Source of the DNA: Pantoea alhagi
Lineage (GTDB): Bacteria > Pseudomonadota > Gammaproteobacteria > Enterobacterales > Enterobacteriaceae
Direction: 5' to 3'
Length of the DNA stretch: 64,000 nucleotides
Assembly (NCBI RefSeq): GCF_002101395.1
Contig: NZ_CP019706.1
Coordinates: 2,852,001-2,916,000 of the forward strand
This document shows positions 24,457-32,875 of the stretch, piece after piece. The position numbers and the translations under genes are program-made. The notes under the pieces were generated by a model that was given only the letters and a program-made list of their open reading frames with translations, had not been told where the DNA came from and ran no database searches. Each line of letters begins with the position of its first letter. Position 1 is the stretch's first letter.

Positions 24457-25362
24457 ATGTACGCCTCTATTCACTGGGATGATGCCCGGATATTTCTTGC
24501 CGTTGCCCGCTGTGGCACCTTAAGTCGTGCTGCAGATGAACTGCGCATCGGGATCGCCACGCTGTCGCGCCGTCTGGATCGGCTTGAAACCGCGCTGGGC
24601 GTACCGCTTTTCAGCCGCCATCAGACCGGCTATCGGCTGACCGATGATGGCGAAGCGCTGCTGGAACGGGCTGAAGCGCTGGAACATGCCGCGCTTGCTT
24701 TTGGCGAGGCGGCGCAAACCCAGGGCAAGGTGGCGGGAGTGGTAAGGCTGGCGACGGCGGAAAATCTGGCGAACCCGCTGATTATCCCTTCGCTGGGGGC
24801 GCTTTTCACCCGGCATCCTGAACTACGGGTAGAGGTCATCAGCGGCCTGGAAACGGTAAATCTGCACCGGCGCGATGCCGATTTGGCAGTACGTATGGTG
24901 CGTCCGGAAGCGGGTAATTTAACGATAAAACGTGTAGGCACGCTGGGCTTCGGCCTGTACGGGTCAGCCTCTTACCTGACCACCCGGCGCTTCGATAAAG
25001 AGAACGCTGCTTTTGAGCATGATGATTTTATTGGCTGGGCGGAAACGCATCATCATCTGCCTGCAGCAAAATGGCTTTTACGTACCTTGCGCGGGCGTCC
25101 CTGCCGGCTGGAAACCAATACGCTGTCGGCGCAGCTTTCCGCCGCCGTTGCCGGGATGGGTTTAGCGCTGCTGCCTCATTTTCTGGCGCAGCGGGCAGGG
25201 TTGCATTGTCTGCTGGAGGAGCCGGGCGTTGAGCAGCCGGTGTGGCTGGTAATGCATGCCGATCTGGCGCATTCGCGTCGGGTCAGGGTGGTTGCCGATC
25301 ACCTTATTCATCTTTTTGCTGCACAGGCAGAGGTGCTGAAGGGCGTCGCATTAACGGTTTGA
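24457..25362 (+). CDS. LysR-family transcriptional regulator
   Basis: The 301-aa protein has an N-terminal winged helix (about 5-65; LSRAADELRIGIATLSRRLDRL) and a C-terminal periplasmic-binding-type effector domain. I chose the ATG at 24457 for the family N-terminus (MYASIHWDDARIFLAVA); the frame is open 52 codons further, overlapping the divergent aldo/keto reductase gene. It probably controls the AKR-MFS pair from the 97-bp shared gap. The effector is unknown. Confidence 0.9.
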   Translation: MYASIHWDDARIFLAVARCGTLSRAADELRIGIATLSRRLDRLETALGVPLFSRHQTGYRLTDDGEALLERAEALEHAALAFGEAAQTQGKVAGVVRLATAENLANPLIIPSLGALFTRHPELRVEVISGLETVNLHRRDADLAVRMVRPEAGNLTIKRVGTLGFGLYGSASYLTTRRFDKENAAFEHDDFIGWAETHHHLPAAKWLLRTLRGRPCRLETNTLSAQLSAAVAGMGLALLPHFLAQRAGLHCLLEEPGVEQPVWLVMHADLAHSRRVRVVADHLIHLFAAQAEVLKGVALTV

Positions 25363-25421
25363 TTGTAATCCTGGAGGCGGGCGTCCAAACTTAACCTCCC
25401 ACCAATAAGGAAAGTATTTTC

Positions 25422-25991
25422 ATGAAAAGAGTGATCGTTGGCATTTCCGGCGCCAGCGGCGTCATTTACGGCGTTCGCATGTTGCAGCTCTTAAAGCCGC
25501 TGCCGGAAATTGAAACGCACCTGGTGATGAGCAATGCCGCCCGCCAAACGCTGGCGCTGGAGACAGATTTTACCCTGCGCGAAGTTCAGGGATTCGCCGA
25601 TGTGGTGCATGATGTGCGTGATATTGCTGCCAGCATCTCTTCCGGTTCGTTTAAAACTGCAGGGATGGCGATTTTACCCTGTTCGATGAAAACGCTCTCC
25701 GGCATCGTCCACAGCTATAGCGATGGGCTGCTGACGCGAGCTGCCGACGTAGTACTGAAAGAGCGCCGTCGCCTGGTGCTGTGCGTACGGGAAACGCCGC
25801 TGCATCTGGGACATCTGCGGATGATGACCGCTGCCGCCGAACTGGGCGCAGTTGTGATGCCGCCGGTGCCAGCTTTTTATCATCGTCCGCAGAGCCTGAT
25901 GGAGGTGGTGGATCAAACGCTGAATCGCGTACTCGATCAGTTTGATATTACTCTGCCGGAAGATCTGTTCACGCGCTGGCAGGGTGCATAA
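25422..25991 (+). CDS. ubiX: Flavin prenyltransferase
   Basis: The 189-aa enzyme prenylates FMN to the cofactor used by UbiD decarboxylase in ubiquinone synthesis. The N-terminal flavoprotein motif VGISGASGVIYGVRML (6-21), the MAILPCSMKTLSGI segment near 85-98 and the length equal to E. coli UbiX support the call. It resumes the core gene order after the accessory block that separates it from purF. AAGGAAA lies upstream of the ATG. Confidence 0.97.
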   Translation: MKRVIVGISGASGVIYGVRMLQLLKPLPEIETHLVMSNAARQTLALETDFTLREVQGFADVVHDVRDIAASISSGSFKTAGMAILPCSMKTLSGIVHSYSDGLLTRAADVVLKERRRLVLCVRETPLHLGHLRMMTAAAELGAVVMPPVPAFYHRPQSLMEVVDQTLNRVLDQFDITLPEDLFTRWQGA

Positions 25992-26002
25992 CCTCACATA
26001 AA

Positions 26003-26021
26003 ATGTTCTGTTTTGGTGCAT
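26003..26021. promoter_or_regulatory. Candidate NtrC enhancer site 1
   Basis: The right half TGGTGCAT is a perfect NtrC half-site and the left half ATGTTCTG is weak, with the 3-bp spacer seen in the glnA sites. It lies about 200 bp upstream of the predicted sigma-54 start point of hisJ. Confidence 0.55.
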
Positions 26022-26053
26022 TAATCTGGCCTGGATCACTTTTCGTGCAGGTC

Positions 26054-26072
26054 ATGCACCAAAACGTAACAA
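26054..26072. promoter_or_regulatory. Candidate NtrC enhancer site 2
   Basis: The left half ATGCACCA is a perfect NtrC half-site and the right half is weak. Its centre is 51 bp from that of site 1, close to five helical turns, so both would lie on one DNA face, as for cooperative NtrC binding. Confidence 0.55.
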
Positions 26073-26185
26073 TGTCGCTTTTTCCTCTTTTCAGGCCTGC
26101 TATATTTCATTCACAAACGAAGCGCTTATGCCCGTTTTTTGCTGCCGTGAAGGCCAAACGTCATTCATGCCGCAGTATTCTAAAC

Positions 26186-26201
26186 TGGCATGAAAAGTGC
26201 A
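26186..26201 (+). promoter_or_regulatory. Sigma-54 promoter of hisJQMP
   Basis: TGGCATGAAAAGTGCA has the invariant -24 GG and -12 GC exactly 10 bases apart and agrees with the RpoN consensus at most positions. It lies 63 bases before the hisJ start. In E. coli the equivalent RpoN promoter precedes argT. Confidence 0.85.
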
Positions 26202-26264
26202 GTTTCCTGAAAGCAAACCTGTCACATCTCACATAACTATAAGCTCTTCACTTGAGGATAACCC

Positions 26265-27041
26265 ATGAAAAAGCGAGTTCTGGCTCTCTCTTTGCTGCTG
26301 GCTTTCGCAGGCACTGTCGGTGCTGCCGTACCGAAAACGCTGCGTATCGGTAACGATCCCACCTATCCGCCGTTTGAATCGAAAAATGCGCAGGGCGAGC
26401 TGGTCGGTTTTGATATCGATCTGGCCAATGAGATCTGCAAACGTATTGAGGCTCGCTGTACCTATGTGGAAAGCGATTTCGATGCGCTGATCCCCTCGCT
26501 GAAGGCGAAGAAAATTGATTTTATTATCTCTTCGCTCTCTATCACTGAAAAGCGTCAGCAGGAGATCGCCTTCTCTGACAAGCTCTATGCCGCTAACTCG
26601 CGGCTGGTTGCGCCAAAAGGGGCAAAACTGGAGCCAACGCCGGAGTCGTTAAAAGGGAAAAATATCGGCCTGCTGCAGGGCACCACTCAGGAAACCTATG
26701 CGAATCAGTACTGGCGTCCAAAAGGCGTTACTATCACGCCTTACGCTAATCAGGATCTGGTTTATCAGGATCTGAATGCGGGCCGCATCGATGCCGCTTT
26801 CCAGGATGAAGTGCAGGCGAGCGAAGGCTTTCTGAAACAGCCGGTGGGCAAAGATTACACCTTTGCTGGCCCGGCGGTGAAAGATGACAAGATCTTTGGC
26901 GTCGGCACCGGTATCGGGCTGCGTAAAGAAGATAGCGAACTGAAGGCGGCCATTGATAAAGCCTTTGCTGAAATGCGCAAAGATGGCACCTATGACAAGA
27001 TCGCGAAAAAGTATTTTGATTTTAACGTTTACGGTAATTAA
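26265..27041 (+). CDS. hisJ: Periplasmic lysine/arginine/ornithine/histidine-binding protein
   Basis: The 258-aa precursor has a signal peptide of about 20 residues (cleavage before AVPKTLRIG), giving a 238-residue mature protein as in HisJ and ArgT. Two cysteines (near 57 and 64) match the conserved disulfide. Some segments are ArgT-like (ESDFDALIPSLK, YANQDLVY) and others HisJ-like (RIDAAFQDEV, FGVGTGIGLRKED). Only one binding protein precedes hisQMP here, so it may serve the roles of both; the choice of the hisJ symbol is provisional. It delivers basic amino acids to HisQMP and is preceded by an RpoN/NtrC promoter region. Confidence 0.92.
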   Translation: MKKRVLALSLLLAFAGTVGAAVPKTLRIGNDPTYPPFESKNAQGELVGFDIDLANEICKRIEARCTYVESDFDALIPSLKAKKIDFIISSLSITEKRQQEIAFSDKLYAANSRLVAPKGAKLEPTPESLKGKNIGLLQGTTQETYANQYWRPKGVTITPYANQDLVYQDLNAGRIDAAFQDEVQASEGFLKQPVGKDYTFAGPAVKDDKIFGVGTGIGLRKEDSELKAAIDKAFAEMRKDGTYDKIAKKYFDFNVYGN

Positions 27042-27056
27042 TCGCCGACCGTTATG

Positions 27057-27079
27057 GCCGCTTGCTTAGCGCGAGCGGC
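27057..27079 (+). other. Intercistronic hairpin hisJ-hisQ
   Basis: GCCGCTTGC/GCGAGCGGC forms a 9-bp stem (one G-T pair) with a 5-nt loop, followed by ATTTTGTTTCTT. In Salmonella a structured element at this junction lowers expression of the membrane genes relative to the binding protein; this hairpin could do the same. Confidence 0.6.
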
Positions 27080-27113
27080 ATTTTGTTTCTTCTGTTACGC
27101 CAGGATTTAGTTG

Positions 27114-27800
27114 ATGCTGTATGGCTATTCTGAAGTTATCTTGCGCGGCGCGCTGGTGACGCTGGAGTTGGCGCTCAGCTCGGTATTGCTCGCGGTTATT
27201 TTAGGTCTGGTGGGCGCTGGCGCGCGCCTGTCGCGCCATCGTCCGCTGGCGCTGCTGTCTGAGGCTTATACCACGCTGATACGCGGCGTGCCCGATCTGG
27301 TGTTGATGCTGCTGATCTTTTATGGTCTGCAGATCGCGCTCAACCACATTACCACCATGCTGGGGATCGCGCAGTTTGATATCGATCCGATGGCGGCCGG
27401 GGTGATCACTCTCGGCTTTATCTATGGTGCCTATTTTACCGAAACCTTCCGTGGCGCTTTTATGGCGGTACCGAAAGGGCAGATAGAAGCGGCAACCGCC
27501 TTTGGCTTTACCGGCTCGCAGGTGTTTCGCCGCATTCTTTTCCCTTCCATGATGCGTTTTGCGCTGCCCGGCATCGGCAATAACTGGCAGGTGGTGCTGA
27601 AAGCCACGGCGCTGGTCTCGCTGCTGGGGCTGGAGGATGTGGTAAAAGCGACTCAACTGGCTGGCAAAAGCACCTGGCAGCCGTTCTGGTTCGCCCTTGT
27701 CGCTGGCATCATCTATCTGCTGTTCACTACCTTATCAAACGGCGTGCTGTGGTGGCTGGAACGTCGCTATTCCGTTGGCGTGAAGAAGGCCGAGCTATGA
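27114..27800 (+). CDS. hisQ: Histidine/basic amino acid ABC permease HisQ
   Basis: The 228-aa inner-membrane permease has five hydrophobic segments and the ABC EAA loop (EAATAFGFTGSQVFRRILFP near 138-157). It forms the channel with HisM. The ATG at 27114 gives the E. coli N-terminus (MLYGYSEVILRGALVTLE); a TTG codon precedes it in frame. The stop overlaps the hisM start (ATGA). Confidence 0.96.
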   Translation: MLYGYSEVILRGALVTLELALSSVLLAVILGLVGAGARLSRHRPLALLSEAYTTLIRGVPDLVLMLLIFYGLQIALNHITTMLGIAQFDIDPMAAGVITLGFIYGAYFTETFRGAFMAVPKGQIEAATAFGFTGSQVFRRILFPSMMRFALPGIGNNWQVVLKATALVSLLGLEDVVKATQLAGKSTWQPFWFALVAGIIYLLFTTLSNGVLWWLERRYSVGVKKAEL

Positions 27801-28513
27801 TCGAAATTTTACAGGAATACTGGAAAGCGCTGCTCTGGACCGACGGCTACCGTTTCACCGGCGTGGCGATTACGCTGTGGCTGCTGATCCTTTCGGTAAC
27901 TGTCGGCGGTGCCCTGGCGGTGCTGCTGGCTATCGCGCGCGTTTCGTCAAACAGAGCGGTGCGCGCGCCGGTATGGTTTTTTACGTATATTTTTCGCGGC
28001 ACGCCGCTCTATGTGCAACTGCTGATCATCTATTCCGGCATGTATACGCTGGAAGTGGTCAAGGGATCGGAGCTGCTCAGCGCCTTTTTCCGCAGCGGAC
28101 TGAACTGTACGCTGCTGGCTTTTACGCTGAATACCTGCGCCTATACCACCGAGATTTTTGCCGGTGCGATTCGCTCCGTCCCGCATGGAGAAATTGAGGC
28201 GGCGCGCGCCTATGGTTTCTCTACTTTTAAGCTCTATCGCTGCATTATTCTGCCTGCGGCGCTGCGTATCGCGCTGCCTGCCTACAGCAATGAAGTGATC
28301 TTAATGCTGCACTCAACGGCGCTGGCCTTTACCGCCACCGTTCCCGATTTGCTGAAAGTCGCGCGTGATATCAATGCCGCAACCTATCAGCCGTTTACCG
28401 CCTTTGGCATTGCGGCAGTGATCTATTTAGTGATTTCGTACGTGCTGATTAGCCTGTTCCGCAAGGCGGAAAAACGCTGGCTGGCGCACCTTAAACCTTC
28501 ATCGTCCCACTGA
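27797..28513 (+). CDS. hisM: Histidine/basic amino acid ABC permease HisM
   Basis: The 238-aa permease equals E. coli HisM in length. It has five hydrophobic segments and an EAA loop (EIEAARAYGFSTFKLYRCII near residues 131-150). The ATG at 27797 overlaps the hisQ stop; the open frame extends 16 codons upstream within hisQ. hisP follows after 8 bases. Confidence 0.96.
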   Translation: MIEILQEYWKALLWTDGYRFTGVAITLWLLILSVTVGGALAVLLAIARVSSNRAVRAPVWFFTYIFRGTPLYVQLLIIYSGMYTLEVVKGSELLSAFFRSGLNCTLLAFTLNTCAYTTEIFAGAIRSVPHGEIEAARAYGFSTFKLYRCIILPAALRIALPAYSNEVILMLHSTALAFTATVPDLLKVARDINAATYQPFTAFGIAAVIYLVISYVLISLFRKAEKRWLAHLKPSSSH

Positions 28514-28521
28514 GTACGACT

Positions 28522-29295
28522 ATGGCTGAAAATAAACTCAACGTTACCGAACTGCACAAACGCTATGGTGAGCATGAGGTGTTAAAAGGCGTATCGCTAC
28601 AGGCAAACGCCGGCGATGTGATTACCATTATCGGATCGTCCGGCTCCGGGAAAAGCACCTTCCTGCGCTGTATAAACTTTCTGGAAAAGCCCAGCGAAGG
28701 ATCGATTGCGGTCAATAACCAGCCTATAAATCTGGTGCGCGACGGCGACGGACAGCTGAAAGTCGCCAATAAAGAGCAGCTGCGCCTGCTGCGTACGCGT
28801 CTCACCATGGTATTCCAGCACTTTAATCTCTGGAACCATATGACGGTGCTGGAGAATGTCATGGAAGCGCCGATTCAGGTGCTGGGATTGAGCAAGACCG
28901 AGGCGCGGGAACGCGCGCTGCGCTATCTCAATAAGGTGGGCATTGACGAGCGCGCTCAGGCGAAGTATCCAGTCAACCTCTCCGGCGGTCAGCAACAGCG
29001 CGTTTCCATTGCCCGTGCGCTGGCGATGGAGCCGGATGTGCTGCTGTTTGATGAGCCAACCTCAGCGCTTGATCCTGAACTGGTGGGCGAAGTGCTGCGC
29101 ATTATGCAAAAGCTGGCGGAAGAGGGGAAGACCATGGTAGTGGTCACGCACGAAATGGAGTTTGCCCGCCATGTCTCCAGCCACGTTATTTTTCTGCATC
29201 AGGGCAAAATCGAAGAGGAAGGGCCGCCAGAGACGCTTTTCAGTCAACCGAAAAGCGCACGTCTCCAGCAGTTTCTTTCCGGCGTGCTGAAATAG
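28522..29295 (+). CDS. hisP: Histidine/basic amino acid ABC ATPase HisP
   Basis: The 257-aa ATPase powers the HisQM channel. Walker A is GSSGSGKST (38-46, with K44), the ABC signature is LSGGQQQRVSIARALA near 153-168, and Walker B is VLLFDEPTSALDPE near 173-186. The length equals E. coli HisP. It is the last gene of the hisJQMP operon and is convergent with yfcH. Confidence 0.98.
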   Translation: MAENKLNVTELHKRYGEHEVLKGVSLQANAGDVITIIGSSGSGKSTFLRCINFLEKPSEGSIAVNNQPINLVRDGDGQLKVANKEQLRLLRTRLTMVFQHFNLWNHMTVLENVMEAPIQVLGLSKTEARERALRYLNKVGIDERAQAKYPVNLSGGQQQRVSIARALAMEPDVLLFDEPTSALDPELVGEVLRIMQKLAEEGKTMVVVTHEMEFARHVSSHVIFLHQGKIEEEGPPETLFSQPKSARLQQFLSGVLK

Positions 29296-29357
29296 CCTGG
29301 CGGGACGCGTTATAGGCAGATAGATCTGCGCCGGTCAGCCGTTTTTTGTCAGGATGT

Positions 29358-30248
29358 TTATAAGACGTCGGCCAGCGCCTTATCCAGTTCATACCAGCGG
29401 AAGCGGAAGCCGGAGGCCTCCAGCCGCTGGGGCAACACATGCTGTCCGCCCAGCACCAGCACAGAAGATTCCCCCATCAGTAGCTTTATTGCGCTGGCTG
29501 GCGTGCGTATCAGTGCCGGGCGATGCAACACCTTACCCAGCGTGGCGGCAAACTGCTCGTTGCGTACCGCATATGGCGCAACCATATTGAAAGGCCCCTG
29601 CAGCGGATGGTCCAGCAGCCAGAGAATGCCGCTCAGCATATCCTCCAGGTGGATCCATGGCAGATACTGACGTCCGTTGCCGATGGGACCGCCGAGGCCC
29701 AGCAGAAAGGGTTTTTTCATCTGCGCCAGCGCGCCACCCTCTTTTGCCAGTACGATGCCGGTGCGCAGCAGGCAAACGCGGGTACGATCGCTGGCGGCGG
29801 TCATCGCCAGCGCTTCCCAGCGGGCGCAAAGCTGATGGCTAAACTCATCGTGACCGCTATCCTCTTCGGTTAATACTGACTCGCCGGCATTGCCATAATA
29901 ACCGGTGGCCGAACCGGAAATCAGTACCGCAGGCGGCTCGCTGCTGGCGTTGATTAATGAGGCCAGCCGCTCGGTAATTTGCCAGCGGCTTTCACACAGC
30001 AGCTGCTTGTGCTGTGGCGTCCAGCGTTTGCTGGCGATCGGCTCGCCGGCAAGATTGATCACCGCATCGATGCCGTTGAGATCGCGCTGTTGATTAAGCC
30101 CGGACCAGATACTGACCTGCGGACCAAGCAGATCGCGCGCCGCCTCGACGTTGCGTGTTACCACGCTCACGCGATCGCCACGCGCCAGCAGATGCGTCAC
30201 CAGATGACGCCCAATCAGGCCGGTAGCGCCGGTAATTAATATTTGCAT
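29358..30248 (-). CDS. yfcH: YfcH, SDR39U1-type NAD(P)-binding epimerase-like protein
   Basis: The 296-aa protein begins with a Rossmann glycine motif (ITGATGLIGRHLVTHLL, 5-21) and ends with the DUF1731 domain typical of this family (LRLEASGFRFRW-like end near 275-288). Length and order next to hisP match E. coli YfcH. The substrate is unknown; the family includes plant chloroplast and cell-division-linked homologues. It is divergent from yfcF. Confidence 0.93.
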   Translation of the reverse strand: MQILITGATGLIGRHLVTHLLARGDRVSVVTRNVEAARDLLGPQVSIWSGLNQQRDLNGIDAVINLAGEPIASKRWTPQHKQLLCESRWQITERLASLINASSEPPAVLISGSATGYYGNAGESVLTEEDSGHDEFSHQLCARWEALAMTAASDRTRVCLLRTGIVLAKEGGALAQMKKPFLLGLGGPIGNGRQYLPWIHLEDMLSGILWLLDHPLQGPFNMVAPYAVRNEQFAATLGKVLHRPALIRTPASAIKLLMGESSVLVLGGQHVLPQRLEASGFRFRWYELDKALADVL

Positions 30249-30363
30249 GCCAAGCCTTATCCCTGTTTTATCACTCTTTATTCAGCATAGAAGAGAACCT
30301 TTACAGTGGTGCTATTATCGATTGACCAAATATACCGATCGTTAACTCGCAGGAGAGAACCGC

Positions 30364-31005
30364 ATGCAATATCCTACGATTAAGCTGTGGTCTGATGCTA
30401 ATTGCTACAGTCCCTGGGTGATGTCCGTTTATGTCGCCCTGAGGGAAAAAGCACTACCTTTTACGCTACAGCGAGTCGATCTGGCACATGCCGCGCATCG
30501 GACCGAAGAGTATGCTGCCATTTCACTTACCCGCCGCGTTCCTGCGTTGGCGCTGGATAGTCTGTGTCTCAGCGAATCCTCCGCGATTATTGAATATCTG
30601 GAAGAGTGTTTTCCTGCGCCCGACTATGAACGTCTCTATCCACACGATCGCGAGAAACGCGCCCGGGCGCGCGAACTGCAGGCGTGGCTGCGCAGCGATT
30701 TTATGCCGCTCCGTCAGGAGCGCCCCACAGAAGTTATCTTTGCCGGTGAAAAATATTCACCGCTTAGCGAGGAAGCGCGGCAGAGCGCCGCTAAACTTAT
30801 CGAAGGTGCGCAACGTTTGCTGAGCGCAGGGCAACAGAACCTGTTTGGTGAATGGTCTATTGCTGATACCGACCTGGCCATTATGCTGAATCGTCTGGCT
30901 TTGCATGGTGATGAATTGCCGGAAAATCTGGCGCAATACGCCTGGTTTCAGTGGCAGCGCGCCTCGGTTCAGCTGTGGCTGGGCGAGTCGGTTAAAAAAG
31001 GCTAA
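30364..31005 (+). CDS. yfcF: Glutathione S-transferase YfcF
   Basis: The 213-aa protein matches YfcF: an N-terminal thioredoxin fold (about 5-82; TRRVPALALDSLCLSESSA carries the cis-Pro and glutathione-binding Ser) and a helical C-terminal domain containing LFGEWSIADTDLAIM near 160-174. E. coli YfcF has glutathione transferase/peroxidase activity and contributes to peroxide tolerance. AGGAGAG precedes the ATG. The yfcG and folX genes that neighbour it in E. coli are absent here. Confidence 0.93.
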   Translation: MQYPTIKLWSDANCYSPWVMSVYVALREKALPFTLQRVDLAHAAHRTEEYAAISLTRRVPALALDSLCLSESSAIIEYLEECFPAPDYERLYPHDREKRARARELQAWLRSDFMPLRQERPTEVIFAGEKYSPLSEEARQSAAKLIEGAQRLLSAGQQNLFGEWSIADTDLAIMLNRLALHGDELPENLAQYAWFQWQRASVQLWLGESVKKG

Positions 31006-31123
31006 TCGCCCGGCTTGCGTCCGGCAGGCGAAGCCTTTAAGTTATGGCGGCTTGCGTCAACGTAACGCAAAACCTGTGGGAAATATCATCGCGCAATGGG
31101 CGCCAGAACGAAAAGGGTTACTG

Positions 31124-31678
31124 ATGGTGGAGCAAGGTCAGGATGCCGGCACTGAATGGGTAGATATCGTTAACGAAGATAACGAAGTTATCGCTCAGTC
31201 CAGCCGTGCCCAGATGCGGGCACAACATTTGCGTCATCGCGCTACCTATATAGTGGTGCACGACGGCATGGGTAATATTCTGGTGCAGCGCCGAACGGAA
31301 ACGAAAGATTTTCTGCCCGGCATGCTGGATGCGTGCGCAGGCGGCGTAGTGCAAAGCGGGGAAGGGTATCTGGAGTCTGCACGTCGTGAGGCGGAAGAGG
31401 AATTAGGTATCGCTGCCGTGCCGTTCGCCGAACATGGCCAGTTCTATTTTGAAGATGAACACTGCCGCGTCTGGGGCGCGCTGTTCAGCTGCGTTTCTCA
31501 CGGCCCGTTTGCCATGCAGCCGGAAGAAGTGGTTGAGGTTTTCTGGCTGACCCCGGAGGAGATCACCGCCCGCTGTGATGAATTTACCTCCGATTCGCTG
31601 AAGGCGCTGTCGCTGTGGCTCAGCCGCAACGCCAATAATGAACCGGCCAGACAGGAAAAACAGGTCAGGGCGGAATAA
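31124..31678 (+). CDS. yfcD: Nudix hydrolase YfcD
   Basis: The 184-aa protein has the Nudix box GGVVQSGEGYLESARREAEE-like stretch (near 67-90: G followed by REAEEELG), which binds the divalent metal. N-terminal similarity to isopentenyl-diphosphate isomerase (EWVDIVNEDNEVIAQ) is typical of YfcD. The ATG at 31124 gives the E. coli-like N-terminus; the frame is open far upstream into yfcF. The substrate is undetermined. It is convergent with the LacI-family gene. Confidence 0.93.
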   Translation: MVEQGQDAGTEWVDIVNEDNEVIAQSSRAQMRAQHLRHRATYIVVHDGMGNILVQRRTETKDFLPGMLDACAGGVVQSGEGYLESARREAEEELGIAAVPFAEHGQFYFEDEHCRVWGALFSCVSHGPFAMQPEEVVEVFWLTPEEITARCDEFTSDSLKALSLWLSRNANNEPARQEKQVRAE

Positions 31679-31682
31679 TTCC

Positions 31683-32702
31683 TCAGCAGCTATCCCGCAA
31701 ACATAAACTGGAGGCGATCGGTTGCCGATCGCTCCACTCCTCATCGTTTAAACGCGCCAGCAGTACACGTCCCGCCTCAATACCAATTTTGCGATGCGGC
31801 ACCGCTATGGTGGTTAACGGCGGCTGACAAACGCGGCTGACATCGCTGTCGCCAAAACCCACCACCGCCAGCTCGTCCGGCACTTTGATCCGTCGGCGCT
31901 GGCATTCATACAGCGCACCGCAGGCCAACTCGTCGGAAACGCACACCAGCGCGTCCAGTTCTGGCCACGCCAGTAAAAATTCCGGTAGCTGAGAGGCACC
32001 GGTGGAAAAATTGGGCGGAAGCGCCGCGTTGATCACGCGATGAGGCGATAAATGATGGCGCAGCATCGCCTTATACCAACCCTGCAGATGCTGCTGAAAA
32101 ATCCACTGTTCCTGATTAGCGCAGAGCATGCCGATATTCTGATAACCGCGCTGGATAAGCATGTCGGTGAGTTCGTACATTGCGGCAACGTTATCAATGC
32201 CAATATTCATATCAACAGGATCGGCGCGTATTGCGCCTATTTCCATCACCGGGATCGCGGCGTTGTGCAACCAGTGGCGCACGGTATCGCTGTGCTCAAC
32301 GCTCAACAAAACTGCGGCGGCAATATTGGAAGCGAGCAGCGTTTCCAGCAGCTTCTCTTCCTGTTCAAGACGATGGCGCGATTCCGCCAGCATAATCTGG
32401 TATCCGGCAGGCTGAAGCGTCTGTTGCAGCCCGGCAAACATCTCGGAGCAGCCCGCCTCGGCAAGGTTGGGCACCACCATGGCAATGGTTCTGGATGAGG
32501 CCGATGCCAACGCGCTGGCGGCAAGATTGGGCATATATCCCAGCGCTTGCACCGCAGCGTCAATTTTTTCACGTAATTTATCGGAAACCTGTTCAGGCGT
32601 GCGTAACGCACGGGATACGGTCATGGTGCCCACACCGGCAAGCTGAGCCACATCAGCAAGCGTGACTTTACCGGTACTGCGCCGTTTTCGGGTTAGAGAC
32701 AT
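31683..32702 (-). CDS. LacI-family repressor of the PTS-transketolase operon
   Basis: The 339-aa protein has an N-terminal LacI headpiece (VTLADVAQLAGVGTMTVSRA near 13-32, then the hinge LAASALAS) and a periplasmic-binding-type effector domain resembling the GntR/IdnR branch. I start at 32702 because AGGA lies 6 bases upstream; the frame is open 15 codons further. It is divergent from the PTS genes, and the gap holds two near-identical palindromes of the LacI operator type. The effector is probably a sugar or sugar phosphate of this pathway. Confidence 0.9.
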   Translation of the reverse strand: MSLTRKRRSTGKVTLADVAQLAGVGTMTVSRALRTPEQVSDKLREKIDAAVQALGYMPNLAASALASASSRTIAMVVPNLAEAGCSEMFAGLQQTLQPAGYQIMLAESRHRLEQEEKLLETLLASNIAAAVLLSVEHSDTVRHWLHNAAIPVMEIGAIRADPVDMNIGIDNVAAMYELTDMLIQRGYQNIGMLCANQEQWIFQQHLQGWYKAMLRHHLSPHRVINAALPPNFSTGASQLPEFLLAWPELDALVCVSDELACGALYECQRRRIKVPDELAVVGFGDSDVSRVCQPPLTTIAVPHRKIGIEAGRVLLARLNDEEWSDRQPIASSLCLRDSC

Positions 32703-32810
32703 ACACATTCCTGCTGACCAGACGCTGAGTGTCTTCCTTCGCTTCACATAGCAGAGAGTATACGCCTTAAGCTTCTATGCTTACTGTGAATTCCTGCCAT
32801 GATTACGCTT

Positions 32811-32824
32811 TGATAGCGCTATCA
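32811..32824. promoter_or_regulatory. LacI-type operator 1
   Basis: TGATAGCGCTATCA is a perfect 14-bp palindrome with the central CG pair typical of LacI-family operators. Its centre is 34 bp from operator 2. Confidence 0.75.
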
Positions 32825-32844
32825 CAATTTTGCATGATACTTTT

Positions 32845-32858
32845 TGGTAGCGCTATCT
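32845..32858. promoter_or_regulatory. LacI-type operator 2
   Basis: TGGTAGCGCTATCT shares 12 of 14 bases with operator 1, including the whole GCGC core. It directly abuts the CRP site. Confidence 0.72.
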
Positions 32859-32859
32859 T

Positions 32860-32875
32860 TGTGATTATTATCACG
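32860..32875 (+). promoter_or_regulatory. CRP site of the PTS-transketolase promoter
   Basis: TGTGATTATTATCACG matches the CRP consensus TGTGA-N6-TCACA at all but the last base. With a -10-like TAAAGT at 32897-32902 the start point would be near 32909, placing CRP at about -41.5 (class II). Confidence 0.82.

Noticed and set aside
26011..26065. Long inverted repeat TTTTGGTGCAT/ATGCACCAAAA read as a terminator of ubiX
   Set aside because: The loop is over 30 bases and no T-run follows; the arms fit two separate NtrC sites better, given the RpoN promoter downstream.
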